A DNA stretch of 64,000 nt from Echinarachnius parma (GCA_037951105.1 JBAMJV010008508.1:1-64000); one strand, 5' to 3'; numbered from the stretch's first letter, positions 1 through 11,832 are shown. The notes: generated by a model from the letters alone, not told the origin. Translations and numbers: made by a program.

Positions 1-483
1 AAATATTTATGTCCATCGGATAGTGTGTCCTTTCCGATGAACAACGATACCAAGAACAGTAATTTTGGTCTTGTAGTTTTTGTTTTAGGACGCTGTGAGT
101 GAGACCATATCAGGTGCCCATTTTTGTCAATTTGTACCTAGTCAATGCCAGTTAAATCGCACACCCTGCCCGTAATACCACTGACCGAACATGCCCATTC
201 TCTCGGCACACGGCTGAGTGCACACTAACAATGGCGCGCCTTGTTCATTGCTATGAAAGGCGGTACGTGCGATGTATCAAGCACTGGCTCGGTAAAAATT
301 GACAAAAAAGAGAACCTGACATGGTGTTACTCACAGCGCCCTAAAACAAAAACTACACGACCAAATTGACTGTTCTTGGTATCGTTGTTCCTTTGAAAAT
401 ACACCCTATCCGATGGACATAATACATTTTGTTACTTTACTTTTGGAAGTGCCCCGTTCCGGTTTTTTGGGTCACCCTGTATA
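1..483. mobile_element. Hairpin MITE, left end cut by window
   Basis: Same element as 12091-12627. The inverted arms 1-105 and 335-425 are visible, with the right terminus at about 483. A further 66-bp direct repeat beginning CTGTATACAAGAAATTATAA follows (about 475-600). Confidence 0.7.
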
Positions 484-1165
484 CAAGAAATTATAATTGT
501 GTAATTTATATTTTGTGCCCCATTCCGTTTTGTTGGGCCACCCTGTATACAAGAAATTATAATTGTGTAATTTATATTTTGTAACTTGGAAACAGTGGCC
601 CATTCATTATACTTTTAATATAATACCAATTATACTCAGATAAATAATCAAAGACGGAATGTTACAAGTTTGCAGGTTATGATATCGTTTAATGACTTTT
701 GGCATGATGATGATCATAGTTTCACTAGGTAATTATATAGGCTACCTGCTACTTTGACGGGAATTATTATCGACAACGAAATAATGCACAGCAGTATCGA
801 GAAGTTAATTACACTGTATTTTGATTGTTCATCTGCGTTCTGTATTACGCTATTGTCACCCTGTTAAATGTTTCATATATTCACACGGTCGCCATGATTG
901 TCATGACCGTCATGGTCAGGCAGATTTACGTTTTTGTGTTGCATTGTTGCATTCAATTTCATTTTTATGTGCTCAGTTTCCGGTTACTTCTTGCATTCAG
1001 TTAAATTAATGTGACTTTTTTCTTTCTTCTAAATTGTGATATAATTATAATAAATAATACTTCGCGCAAAATTAATTGTAAATTAATACAAACACCCACA
1101 CATTGACACTACGGTATTTTCGCAAACCTGAAGACGACGAGTAGTGGGGTGGTTAAGGGGTCCAT

Positions 1166-1373
1166 GACTGCATTTTGGGGTACGATTGTTTTACTTGGCA
1201 TACATACTCCTTGGATCAAAAGAAGAAAATTCGTCAAAAGAGACACTCTGTATCTATGCAAATTAGGCCTAATTTCCATAATTGATAAACAGAGTGTCTC
1301 TTTGGATAAATTTTCTTCTTTTGATCCAAGGAGTTTGTATGCCAAGTAAAACAATTGTACCCCAAACTGCAGT
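1166..1373. mobile_element. Palindromic MITE (copy 2 at 13310-13517)
   Basis: ACTGCATTTTGGGGTAC and its near inverse GTACCCCAAACTGCAGT bound a palindrome whose arms include TTTACTTGGCATAC and AGACACTCTGT. Only about 30 bases at the centre are unpaired. No coding capacity. Confidence 0.75.
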
Positions 1374-1547
1374 GAACACCCATATTTGTGGCCCCTACTA
1401 GAAGAAATGACGTCATTTAGGCGAGAAATTACGTCACTTACGTTCTCTCTCGTCGTCTGGCCAATCTGAGCACTAGTTCATGCCCGATTTCAGGTTCGTC
1501 GGAAAATCCAGTGCACCGTCTTCAGAATTACGTAATCAGAGAAGTAT

Positions 1548-2250
1548 CAATATGTATATGTGTGTGTGTGTGTGTTTTATACGTGTGTATGTGTATGTGT
1601 GGTGGATTATGTAACTGGTGTATGCGTGTGTGTTTGAATGTGTGCGTGTGTGGCTTTGTGTACGTGTGTGCGCATTTGTGCGTGTGTGTGTGTGTTTGTG
1701 AGTGTATGTTTGTGTTTGTTGGAATGCGAGTGCCTGCGTGCGTGTGTTTCTGCGTATGTGTACGGGTATGGGTTTTTGTTTGAGTGTGTGCGTGTGTTTG
1801 TGTTTGTTTGAGTGCTCGCGTGGATGAGTGTGCGTGCGTGTGTTTGTGTGTATGTGGATGTGCGTTTGTGGGTGTCTGTGTGCATTTGTGAGTGTGCATT
1901 CATGTGTTTGTGTTTGTGTGGGTGTGTGTTGTGTATCTGTATGCGTATGTGTGGGAGTTTTATTAATGTTGTGTTTGTGTGTATACGCGTGTGTAAGGGT
2001 TTGTGTTTGTGTGAGCGCATGTGTGGGGTGTTTGTGTGCATTGTTGTTTGTTTGAGTGCGAGTGCGTGCGTGCGTGCGGGAGTGGATGTTTGTGCGTGTG
2101 AGTATACGTGTGTGTAAGTGTGTGTGTGTGTTTTGTGTGATTGAATGCGTGTGTGTGTGTCTGTGTTGGAGTTTGAATAATTCAGTCGGGTCGTGTGTTT
2201 GCGCATGTGTATGTTTGAAAGTGTAAGGTGTGTGTGAGTGTTTGTCATGA
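1548..2250. repeat. TG-rich degenerate satellite (copy 2 at 13692-14394)
   Basis: About 700 bases of irregular TGTGTG/CGTGTG with spaced variants. Because CA/TG has few stops it yields long His/Thr or Cys/Val reading frames on both strands, which I consider non-coding. Confidence 0.95.
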
Positions 2251-2378
2251 TTGTGTTTAGAAGGGAACGACGTCATTGTGAACGCGCGTTAACTAAAAAC
2301 GAAAATGGTTCAAAGGCAGCGAACAGGTAGTGAACAGCACGGGTTGACTACATCCAATAGACCGCTTCTGTGATGTAC

Positions 2379-2535
2379 GCAAATAATATTCGTATGACGT
2401 ATAGACTCCCCGTTGGCAAACTTAACAATAGTAACTAGGTTCGGCAAGATAAGTATGCCGGAGCTTACCGGACCTAGTTACTATTGTTAAACAGTGCCAA
2501 CGTGGAGTATTACGTCATACGCATATTATTTGCTT
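2379..2535. repeat. Inverted repeat (copy 2 at 14523-14679)
   Basis: Arms contain AACAATAGTAACTAGG and CCTAGTTACTATTGTT, flanked by CGCAAATAATATTCG and CGCATATTATTTGC. It looks like a small hairpin MITE. Confidence 0.7.
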
Positions 2536-2536
2536 A

Positions 2537-2764
2537 TACAGGGTGGCCCAGAAATAACGGAACGGGGTACTTTCCATTATAAAGAAATATACAGACTAGG
2601 TTCACTGGATAGATAATCTTTTAAAAAGAACTTTGATATCATCAACAGTAATGTCTTTGTTTGGGTGTTCGGAATAACGAATTTCTTTTAAAAAGATTAT
2701 CTATCCAGTGAACATATTATCACAATGGCAAATACCCCGTTCCGTTATTTCTGGGCCACCCTGA
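2537..2764. mobile_element. Hairpin MITE, TACAGGGTGGCCC family (copy 2 at 14681-14908)
   Basis: TACAGGGTGGCCCAGAAATA and its inverse bound a 228-bp element. Inner arms GTTCACTGGATAGATAATC are also inverted. The terminal motif is shared with 12091-12627, so both belong to one superfamily with different cores. Confidence 0.8.
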
Positions 2765-2913
2765 AACGGTCGTTCTAGGACGGGAAACTCGTTCTCGTTC
2801 ACATAAGCGAAAACTCCCTAATAACAATAACTCGTGAGCACAAATAACATATTATACCAATGTGCTTATGTGCATATTATAGACGGAACGATACATGTAT
2901 ATTCCAGGTTATG

Positions 2914-3357
2914 CACTGTTAAAACGCTGTGTAAACAAATTCAACAACTTGTTAACATTTTTCAACAACCGCTGTTTAACATAATCCATCCAACTGTTGT
3001 TGAAAACATTCAACAACCCCAGTTGTTTAAAGTGTACACAACTGTTGTAGTTCAATTTTTCAGCACAAAAGCGGCAAGATCGGAATCGAACCGGGGATCT
3101 TTCGGTTATAATTAAGCCTCACCATCTCACTCTCTATCGACTGCGCTATCTCGGTTCGCTTGCTTTGCGATGGGACAAAAGGGGTTTTGACGCGGTGATT
3201 TTGCGGTCGAAACTATCACGTGATGTAACACGTTTCATCAACGCTTGAACAATGTCCGCTTCACTCAACCCTTCTTTGTACAACTTATCATGCTACACGT
3301 AAAGTTGTATAACAACCATTTTTACACAGCGTTTTTTTACACAGCGTTTTAACAGTG
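2914..3357. mobile_element. TIR element with internal tRNA-like block (copy 2 at 15058-15501)
   Basis: CACTGTTAAAACGCTGTGTA at the left and TACACAGCGTTTTAACAGTG at the right are exact inverted repeats. Inside are several CAACTGTTG/TTCAACAAC motifs and a tRNA-like block. The TACACAGCG motif occurs twice at the right end. Confidence 0.75.
3070..3160 (-). ncRNA. tRNA-derived SINE-like head (copy 2 at 15214-15304)
   Basis: On the minus strand an A-box-like GATAGCGCAGTCGATAGAG is followed at tRNA spacing by a perfect B box, GGTTCGATTCC. The acceptor stem does not pair over seven bases and the variable part is long, so this is a tRNA-derived repeat rather than a tRNA gene. Confidence 0.55.
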
Positions 3358-4081
3358 TGGTTATGGTTTGACTGTTGGCAGGATGACATTCTCACCATTA
3401 TGAATACCTGAGGCTGATACTTTGACAGGAGTCATTGACAACGAAATAATGTACAGCAGTATAATTATATCGAGTAGTCATTTACTCGTTTATACGCGTT
3501 CTGTATTACGCTATATTGTCACCCTGGCCTGGTTTATGATAATTATTACAAAAACGGAACAAAATATTTCGAATAACAATGCCGCACAAGGTAAACAAGA
3601 GTCTAATGCAAGTGCACTGGGAAAAAGGGGAAAAATCCCATATTTATTGAAGGTTATTATTAAGTAGGTCTATGTTATTATGAAGCTCTTTGTACAAAGT
3701 GGGTCTCCCTTCCGGCATGTCTGGCTCGGGGCCAGGGGTGTAACCACTGATCTCGCTTGAGCAATCTATATACATGGGCCATTCTCTTTTCATATCTTTG
3801 TTGGAAGTCATCAGGCGGCCATCTTACCACTACCCAATTATGTAAAAGTGAATATTCGGGCAAAAAACACCAAACCGTTCGGGCGAAAATATGTTACATT
3901 CGATCGGGCAAACTCATATAATATTCGGGCAAAAGCATGCTATACTGGGGGAAAATCATTTTAATTCGGGAAAAGTCTTTAAAAAGTATATAATTTTCAG
4001 GCGGTTAAAACGTGATAACCCTTTGGTTGTACGTTGCTTGTCATGTGAAAATGGGGGAGATGGTATTCGAGCAAAATAATT

Positions 4082-4108
4082 CCCCCCCCCCCCCCCCCCC
4101 CCCCCCCC
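4082..4108. repeat. C homopolymer, 27 bases (30 at 16226-16255)
   Basis: A pure C run. The length difference between copies is one of the two changes in the first 6.6 kb of the duplication. Confidence 0.95.
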
Positions 4109-4711
4109 ATGGCCAGACTTGAGAAAATGCGCCCGTTCACCCATGGCGGAACACGGCGTCATTTTCGTCGGCAAATAACATATTATATAGTCAATCTAGA
4201 TTCTAGATTATGTTTCTATATCAGTGATGAGTGTAACATGGGTTAACGATCATTGAGGGGACACGGGGAACACGCTTTATGTAATTCCTCAGTTCAGTAA
4301 TTCTTTTGTCAATCTTTTTTGCAACGATATATACGTACTGCTCATTATTCAAGTTCAAGTTTACACAATAAACAAACGGCTTTGCAGTAACATCGCATAC
4401 CTTTACTGTGCCAAAAATACAATTATATACTCAGAAAATATGTCAAAACAACTCAACAATGTTATATGTTTTCAGTACTTACAGTAAGATAAAATGTTAG
4501 ATGGAGAGATTGTTTGTTTGTTTGTTTGTAGCCTATGTTTTATTTTATTTATACACGGTAAAAAGCCCTCGATCCGCCAAAAGAGGCTGTTGTATAGAGA
4601 TCAATTCATTTTATGCTATGTCACAATGACCTTGTACTATATAACTATGTATGTTATAATACCAAAGAATTTGAAAACATAACTTTTGTCTGTTTTTAAT
4701 GTTTGTTTTTA

Positions 4712-4790
4712 GGTAAGTCAAATCCGAGCCGAGCTTTAGGACCTAGCGGATCGGCTAGATCCAAAGGTCCGGCTCGAATTTGACTTACAT
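4712..4790. repeat. Inverted repeat (copy 2 at about 16859-16937)
   Basis: GTAAGTCAAATCCGAGCCG and CGGCTCGAATTTGACTTAC pair around a 36-base centre. It is a small hairpin element. Confidence 0.6.
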
Positions 4791-4904
4791 TTCATTATTT
4801 TAGCCTTATATTGTACATAATTATAGTGGATATAGTTCACAAAAAAATTCGTATTCTGTTTGTTTAATTGAATTACATTTTATTCTGATTCTGACGTAAA
4901 CAGT

Positions 4905-5048
4905 AAAACCAGTGTTAGTGGGCACCCGTTTATAACAGCCAAGCTTCGTATATAAAGTGATCCCTAAAAACAGTGTTGTGGAACCTGTCTACAGTGGACA
5001 CTTATTTTGTTTCCCTTGGGTGGTCACTATACAAAGGTTTGACTATAT
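4905..5048. mobile_element. Small repeat with GTGGTCACTATA end (copy 2 at 17052-17195)
   Basis: GTGGGCACCCGTTTATAACAG at the left and GGTGGTCACTATACAAAGG at the right resemble the element at 11644-11832. The ends recall pogo/Tigger-type MITEs; that class call is uncertain. Confidence 0.45.
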
Positions 5049-5274
5049 GATTTAGAATGTAAAGGGGCACATTGTAAGTTGATCATTAATAAAGACGAAT
5101 CTAGATAAAAAGAATGTGTCATATACCATTTTGTAACCCTAACCCATTGATGAAGGGGCGTAATGAATGTGAAAAATATGATTGAATAGTTTTGACATAT
5201 CAACGCAAAGATGCATCTCTTTCTCGCGATACATAAGCTACCTTAAAAACTACGAAAAACTTACATGTACACAT

Positions 5275-5535
5275 ACGTGCCGTGCACACACACACACATA
5301 CAGACATACAGACATACATATACACATGCATACATTGCATGCACAATTACATAAACCCAAGCAAAAACACATGCACAGGCACACAAAAAAATACATACAC
5401 CACAAAAGTACATACTTGTACATAGACATACACACATAAATACATACATACACACATAAACATACACCGCAGAAATACATACATACATACATACATAAAT
5501 CCACACACATCCACATATATATACATACAAACATA
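5275..5535. repeat. ACAT/CA-rich microsatellite (copy 2 at 17422-17682)
   Basis: Degenerate CACACATACA/ACATACAT tract. The Cys/Tyr/Val-rich reading frames through it are artefacts of the repeat. Confidence 0.9.
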
Positions 5536-5871
5536 CACTATGGAATAATGATCGATAGAAAAGAGATGGAATAATGAGACTGGGGCAAATGCTGAAATAT
5601 CTGAAGGAAAACATGCAGTATGCACGACACATTTATAATAGTAGTTCAGAAGCACGTTTATCATGCTATCCACATTACTGACATTAATCATAGTGAGTGG
5701 TACATGCACAGTATTCCAAAATGTTCATTCACAAAATTGTGACATTTTATGAATATATCGCATAATAAATCCACCCTTTCCCTCAGCCCATTCCCACATT
5801 ATCATTCCATACAACATGTATTGTTTGGTCCTTTCTGTGTAAAGTTATAGTTTTGTAGGAATTTATCTTAC

Positions 5872-6258
5872 CATTTTCTCTTTGTTAAAGAGAGAGCTAT
5901 TAAAAAGGCTTAATAATGCTCTTTGTTCGACATGCTGTGTTTCATTACTGTTAGAACAAAACATTTGCATATTAGTTATTACCATCATTAACCACAGAAA
6001 TGATGGCTTAAACATTCGATGTCCAGTTTTGTTTCCATCTTTCAAATCAGAGAACAATGCATTTAGCTTGTTCCCTACTAGATTCTGCAATCCCCAAACA
6101 CCACAGACTGGACCCGTCAGGTTCCCGACAGTAGGCAATGGGTCAATAGCATTTAGCACATTTGCAAGGTGTTGTAGAACCAGAAAAATATTATCTACAA
6201 TCGTCCCGGCTATTTGATATAAATCAGTAATCATGCGGTCATGAAAAAAACTTCTCAA
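5872..6258 (-). CDS. Possible coding exon of unknown gene (copy 2 at 18019-18405)
   Basis: An open frame of non-repetitive composition reads MRSFFHDRMITDLYQIAG, then PTVGNLTGPVCGVWGLQNL and FKPSFLWLMMVITN. On the minus strand it ends at a good donor, AAAATG|GTAAGA (5872). An internal acceptor candidate (ATCAAATAG before the codon for Gly-Thr-Ile) would give an exon from about 6211. I do not recognise the family and found no partner exon, so it may be an isolated relic. Both copies are identical here, so duplication gives no evidence of selection. Confidence 0.3.
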
Positions 6259-6287
6259 TCGAATGATTCAAAAGAACCTATTTATCA

Positions 6288-6453
6288 CAACAAACTCTGT
6301 TGTAACGAGGTACCTGATATAGCGAGGCTATTTCACAGGTTCAGGTTATATGTATTTTATTATTTCTAAGCCCTGATACAACGAGATATCCGATATAACA
6401 AGGTAAATTCAATGGGCCCCCGAGGTGCTCGTTATAACGAGGTTTCACTGTAC
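6288..6453. mobile_element. AACGAGG-rich repeat, pogo-like end (copy 2 at 18435-18600)
   Basis: Repeated TAACGAGGT, ATATAGCGAGG and GATATCCGATATAACAAGG blocks finish with CTCGTTATAACGAGGTTTCAC. Similar blocks lie at 11460-11622. This resembles subterminal repeats of pogo/Tigger elements, from general knowledge only. Confidence 0.4.
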
Positions 6454-6989
6454 ATGAAGATCACATACAAATTCCGGCTCACAAAATGTCAGGCAATTAT
6501 CATTCGGTCACATACACAGATATATAGTTGCCTGTATAAAAATATCTAGCAATCTTTCAATCAGAAATAGGCCATAAAGTTCACGTCTGCTCTTGCGATA
6601 AATATACAAGAGCAAATCACATCTTTCCATCATGAATGAAATCAAACAGTTTATATTTGACCGTGTTGAATTACACTAAAGACATTTCATGTAAATATTC
6701 ATTTATGATAATTTCAATATCTTAGGTCGATAACTGATACCAGTTGATAACTTCTCACTTGTGAAGCCATAAAATACTTGCTAAAAATCAAACAACAATA
6801 ATTAAATAATCAATCCAAAAATATTGTTACAAAAGAAGAAAAGACATTAAATTAGAAGTTGGGTTATTTAGGAACTTGAAAATACTGGGATGAGGGGGGG
6901 GGGGGGCTAATTATTGTGGACCTGCATGACACTCTATGTATTTCTTTATATTTAAGCCTCTGTATAGTTTAGCCTATAATATGATAGAT

Positions 6990-7116
6990 ATAGGCACGGG
7001 CGTAGACATGTCATTGATACCCATTCAACTGGGGGGGGGGGGGGGGGGGGAGATGATCTATTCATTCATCCCCCCTGATGAATAGGTATTACGTAAGTCG
7101 CTACGCCCGTGGCTAT
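6990..7116. mobile_element. Short TIR element with G-run centre
   Basis: ATAGGCACGGGCGTAGAC at the left and TACGCCCGTGGCTAT at the right flank a 23-base G run. It lies just beyond the end of duplicated copy 1. Confidence 0.45.
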
Positions 7117-8395
7117 AGGATCGAAAGCTCATACCACCTTTTGATTCTCTATATTTTAAGAGGATGTTCTCCTTATTTTATTTTTTGTTGGTGAAATCAT
7201 CAGGGCACTAGCCTACGCCACTGCGAGAGCTCTATAGGGGTAAAGCGATTACAACACTTGTGAAGAAAACCACACCGGTGACGACGAGCCGACTAATCTA
7301 AGTGTTTATATTGGCATCACAATCCCGAGGTAGACTACTCCAGAATTCTGCCGTCTACGGCGATATACCGGTTAATTTTCACGAAGTCGGAGCCTTTTTG
7401 CCTTTTTTGCTACACTACTTTTGATTATTGTTGAACGTGATTGTATTTTATGGTTTGTATAATATTGAACATTGGTTCATAATCAAATTTCGAACTTAAT
7501 AATACTGAAAATTATTATTATCATTATATAATAATTATTATTATTATTATTATTGCTTTATTGTTTCTATTACTACTTCTATTATAAAATTTAAAAAATG
7601 GTTATGAGATATTTGTAAACCTTTTCAATGGTTTATTGGCTGTTATGTCGGCTACACACGACATGTTTGTATAAAATAATCACTTCCGAGCTTTTTTTCT
7701 TCCTTTCATTTCATTTTTGTCTTTTGTTATTCTATATTGTCCACATGGTCGGACATAATCAAAATATAAGAATTGTGATTATATTCCGCCTATTCATGCC
7801 CATGAACATTTGTGGCAATGTCGTTCAAGCGTGAATTTTGCGACAATGACTTCCCTCCCTGTCCTGCCTGTATGCGGTATAACAATAATACATTTAAAAA
7901 AAAAACATTAAGAGTTTCACAGCAAAACAGAGTAAATCAACCTTGGTCGATATGAGGTATTAATTGCAATTAAACAGCTGCTGAAATCGAACGAAATAAT
8001 AGAAAATAAATTTAGTATAACAGCACTTACTTTAAAGGTAAACCTTGATAACTGTGTAGTTGCGAAGTATACTTTGCTTCATTAATGGCTTTCTTTGAAT
8101 TGATCAAAACTGGTTTACGATGCGTTTAGCCATGAATCTATTCAAGTTGGAAAACACCTTTGGCAAACTTTGCAGCTGAGTTTTAGTTTTGATTTCGTTC
8201 ATGCTACAAGAGGAAATGATTTAGTTGAAAAATAGACGTGCATGACTGAAGGATGTTGTTTAGTTAGATCCAAACCTATAGAAAATAAAGAGTTGGAAAT
8301 GAATGGAAAGCAAAATGTGTACATTGCTGTGCAAGTTATAATAACATTAAAACGACGGATCGTGCTACTGCGTGTTCGTCGGCAGCTGAATTGAA
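7117..8395. other. No gene seen
   Basis: AT-rich sequence with a short ATT microsatellite (about 7495-7560). The 68-codon frame at 7628-7834 has no splice or similarity support. Confidence 0.6.
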
Positions 8396-8689
8396 TCTAA
8401 AGTTGAACGCATCGATCGGCGACACCATTGTCGGCATCAGTCCTAAGAGGAAAGGCCGACTGAATACTTCGAATAGAATTGTGGAACTTGCGTCAAGCAT
8501 TCATTGAAATTAATGTTGTCATACAATGTACGCTCATATAGTAGGGGTAATTGGTGGCCTACCATGTTAAGTGATATAATACTAACGACCTTAATTGAAT
8601 GACGATGCACACCGGGGATGCACATAACCAGAACCGCTCTGTGCATGCACATTTTCGACACTGAACGTTGAATATCACATTATACGACG

Positions 8690-9015
8690 CTGCACTGAGC
8701 ACATATTGTCAGTCTAATCTATTATATGATATGGATGATACGATTTGATTTATATTTTTCTGAACAATTTATTCTCGCCGGCTTCTTTGTTTACCCCCAA
8801 AAATTACTATGCGATCGCCGTTATTATCGAGAGGTATACACAACAAATAAAACAAAGAGAGACTTTTCTATACGGTATATTGACGGTTTGGTTTTCGACA
8901 ACAAACTACAGTAAAATTTACGAGCTCACCGACAGTCGGTTGGATGACGACACCATCGGCGGTATCATTCTCGGAGAAACCGACATCGAAGGTTGAATTA
9001 TAAAGACATGTAGCT
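8690..9015 (+). pseudogene. Decayed copy of the two-exon membrane-protein gene (with 9055-9290)
   Basis: A segment resembling the end of exon 2 of the gene at 9415 (NYYAIAVIIERY) is followed by a first-exon-like block, RLDDDTIGGIILGETDIEG, and a stop. Further first-exon scraps lie at about 9060-9135 and 9190-9275. A ~325-bp stretch is repeated directly at 10665-11000. This fits tandem duplication and decay of the gene. Confidence 0.55.
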
Positions 9016-9414
9016 GCGTTAACAGTATTTGTTTTTCTTTAATTCGATCGACATCTGCAATGCATGGACACCGACAGCGATAACGATACCATCTGCGTTA
9101 TCATTCTCGGAGAAACCGACGTCGAATGTTAATGAAAAATTTAAAAAACATAGATGCGTTAAGAGTTTTTTTTAATTCGATCGACGGTCTGCCATATTCA
9201 CCGATATTGAGTTGGATAATGATACCATCGTCAGTATATAGCCTATCCTTCTATAGAAAAGACCGACATAAAAGATGAACTATATAAGCAACCTTCACAT
9301 ACCATTTGTACATCGATTCCTCAGCGATGTAATTAAGTTATCTGCATATATTAAAACAATCATCAATTAGACGTTATTTTACTTTGCAATATATGGTGCA
9401 AACAAAAATCAACC

Positions 9415-10253
9415 ATGTCGATGTTTGTCAGCGATAAACGGCTTGATGACGATACCATCATCGGTATCATTCTAGGCAATGCCGACACGGAGGCGTATCT
9501 CAATCGCGACAGGGACAGATCGACGTCGAAAACGGTCAACTGCTCTTCGAACAATCATGACAATGTCGACATCACGTTGGAAGATCGTGGATGTCGGCCG
9601 CACTCATCGAGCCTGACGACCCAACACAACGGTCAAGAGCCGAAGAATGTAAGCATGTTTTTTTTCAAAGCTTGTATATTAATTGTATCCAGATATTCAG
9701 TTATTCTTATTTTTTAAAGCTACAGATTTTTTTCTTTCGGAAATCTTAAATACCGATTAATCAGAAAGCATTGGTATGAAAACACTCCTATATTTCAACC
9801 TTTTTAAAATAAAAGTTTAAATAATAATTAATGAATTAATCAATATAATTGAAAGCATATGCCTACAATTTGTTATAGTCTCAATGTATAGCCGGGTTGT
9901 TTAATTGGTCGATTTGTTTAATAATTGATTGCTGACTATCAATCGAATGAGCACTGTAACATTATTCCTTCAATTCAATTATATCTACTCAACAGAATGT
10001 CGTGTGCATCACGATCGGTGCCCTTTCCCTCCTCTTCGGTATGGGTTTGGTGGCCATAGGGGTTTGTCTTCGCACCACGTCCGATGTCCTCGATGATATC
10101 ACGTTCGGGATCATCGTCGCGTTGGGAGTATTGCTGATTGTCGCGGTACCTATCGTTGCGATTATCAGGTATTATCTCGGTCTGCATAAGCGACCCTGTT
10201 ACGACAAGGTACAACCGACAGGAAACCATTCTGCAACAGATTTTCAGCAGTGA
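9415..10253 (+). CDS. Small two-pass membrane protein, unknown family (two exons)
   Basis: Exon 1, 9415-9648, reads MSMFVSDKRLDDDTIIGIIL followed by a polar Ser/Asn/Asp-rich domain. It ends at AAGAAT|GTAAGC. Exon 2, 9996-10253, follows an acceptor TCAACAG after a run with moderate pyrimidine content, keeps phase 0 and ends TTTQQ... as ATDFQQ-stop. The joined protein is 163 aa with two hydrophobic segments in the second half (about residues 80-103, ITIGALSLLFGMGLVAIGV; and 112-138, IIVALGVLLIVAVPIVAII) and a short polar tail. Exons are richer in G+C than the surroundings and use CG-containing codons. I do not recognise the family. The frame is open upstream of the ATG without another Met, so an earlier exon is possible. 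The decayed neighbours suggest a locally duplicated family. Confidence 0.55.
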
Positions 10254-10296
10254 TATGGGGCGATATGAATGACAATTACTCTTGCTGCGGGAGGAC

Positions 10297-10583
10297 CTGG
10301 GGGTGATTCACACAAAGATTGTCTTCATAGTAAGTTGAACTTAAAAATCAAAGTAGGACTTAACATGTATGGCAGGCTATTTGTATAGCCTAATCGGAAT
10401 CAAACAATATTCACGAACAACAATTCTCATACTTTTAAATTGTCCATCAAAAACATAGAATCTCGTTGATAATAGAACATATTTATGTTTTTTTAAAAAC
10501 CAAATTGTGTGTTTTATTTTTTTAAATAGTAAGTCAAACTTCGAAATTTACTTCACTTAGGATCTTTGTGAAACACCCCCAGG
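10297..10583. mobile_element. Foldback MITE, TTTCACAAAGAT family (diverged)
   Basis: GGGGGTGATTCACACAAAGA at the left and GATCTTTGTGAAACACCCCC at the right are inverted. The left end has a small insertion relative to the copies in SEC63 introns. Confidence 0.7.
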
Positions 10584-10664
10584 ATCAATCTGTTTCTGGA
10601 CAAGCCTCCATTATTTTGTTACGGGTCATGGATCCTTACACTCCGTGTCTTTCAGTTTGTCTTC

Positions 10665-11000
10665 ATGTCATTCTAATCTATGAATTATACGATTTTATAT
10701 TTGTTTCTGAACAATAATCGACGGCTTCTTTGTTTACCAGACAAGACAACTATGCGATCACCGTTATCATCAAGAGGTATAATATACACAACAAATAATA
10801 ACAAAGATAGATTTGTCTGCGGTCGGGCCATCGTTGTTATGTTATACACATTGGTGGTTTAGTCTTCGACAACAGACTAGCTACGAGTTCACCGACAATC
10901 GGTTGGATGACGACAACATCGGCGGTATCATATATACATCTCGGAGAAACCGACATCGAAGGTTGAATAATGAAGACATAGCTGCGTTAACACCCGGGCG
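10665..11000 (+). pseudogene. Decayed downstream copy of first exon
   Basis: Direct repeat of 8690-9015. It includes CCGACAATCGGTTGGATGAC, then GGCGGTATCAT, and ends in GACATAGCTGCGTTAACA. Frames are broken by small insertions. Confidence 0.5.
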
Positions 11001-11077
11001 TTAACAGTAATGACTTATGTAATTCGATCGACGTCGGGACAACAATGGATCCATTTTTACTCCATGGTCTTCCAGTT

Positions 11078-11270
11078 TGTACTTGACCCGATCCGACTGG
11101 TTTCAATCAGGCTAGAGTCGGGCCCGGTTGATCGGAGCCGATTCATCGTGTTGAATGTGCCCCGACTGGCATACGACTGTCTCTCGACTGGCAAAATGTG
11201 TGTCGTGAGGCACTGAAAACTGCGCCGATCCGAATAAAAACCATTCGGATCGGGTCGAGTCGGCTCTGTC
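11078..11270. repeat. Imperfect inverted repeat
   Basis: TTGACCCGATCCGACTGG and ATTCGGATCGGGTCGAGTCG are inverted around a centre with further GTCGGGC/GACTGGC matches. Probably a MITE. Confidence 0.5.
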
Positions 11271-11643
11271 TGCAGAGGGCGTAAAGCAACATCACATCAC
11301 GCGGACCGATTCTTGACTGAAATAATGAACAGCATACTGTCTTATAAGAATTGTCGTCAGTTTCCTCCTGCAAACAAAATAATCGTAATGGATTCAGTGT
11401 CACAATGGGCTAATTACGAAAAACACGATTGTGAATTTTCACAATGATACGATTTCTTATAGAAATCATGAAACCTCGCTATAACAAGGCCTTTGACACC
11501 ATGAAAATTGCTTTGCTAATTATCAGGGTTAAACAATCCAAACGAATATAACAAACTTCGACCTGCATGCAATATTGTGTTATACCGGACCTCTTTATAT
11601 AACGAGGTTCCTCTGTACTTTGCATTTGAAAGTTAAGGAAATA

Positions 11644-11832
11644 CCGTCAAACCTGTCCTGGTGGCCACCGGTCTATAGCAGCCAATGTGCCTATTGTGGC
11701 CACCACACAGTCATGATCCCATGCAGAGAAAAACAATACTATATATTCTATTTATAGTGGTCACCTATTTACAATGGCTACTTTTTTGTTTCCCTTATAG
11801 GTGGTCACTATACACAAAAGTTTGTCTGTATC
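11644..11832. mobile_element. TIR element with GTGGTCACTATA ends
   Basis: CAAACCTGTCCTGGTGGCCACC at the left is inverse to GGTGGTCACTATACACAAAAGTTTG at the right. Related to the element at 4905. An AACGAGG-type repeat precedes it (11460-11622). Confidence 0.55.

Larger units (their letters stand above)
1..6890. repeat. Large direct repeat, copy 1 (left end outside window)
   Basis: Matches 12145-19042. The offset is 12144 up to the C-run at 4082 and 12147 after it. Up to about 6617 I found one base difference (3325 versus 15469) and a C-run length difference (27 versus 30). From 6618 differences appear every ~25 bases until homology stops at 6890. The left edge starts inside a hairpin element, so the true unit probably extends beyond the window. 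Confidence 0.95.

Noticed and set aside
1511-2276. Long overlapping reading frames (His/Thr-rich minus strand; Cys/Val-rich plus strand), repeated at 13655-14420
   Set aside because: They are translations of a TG/CA satellite that is stop-poor in all frames; no splice sites or start context support them.
3070-3160. Functional tRNA gene
   Set aside because: A and B boxes are good, but the acceptor stem and anticodon arm do not form; it lies inside a TIR element and is duplicated with it.
5182-5709. Cys/Tyr/Val-rich frames over the ACAT repeat (and copy 2)
   Set aside because: Composition is entirely set by the microsatellite.
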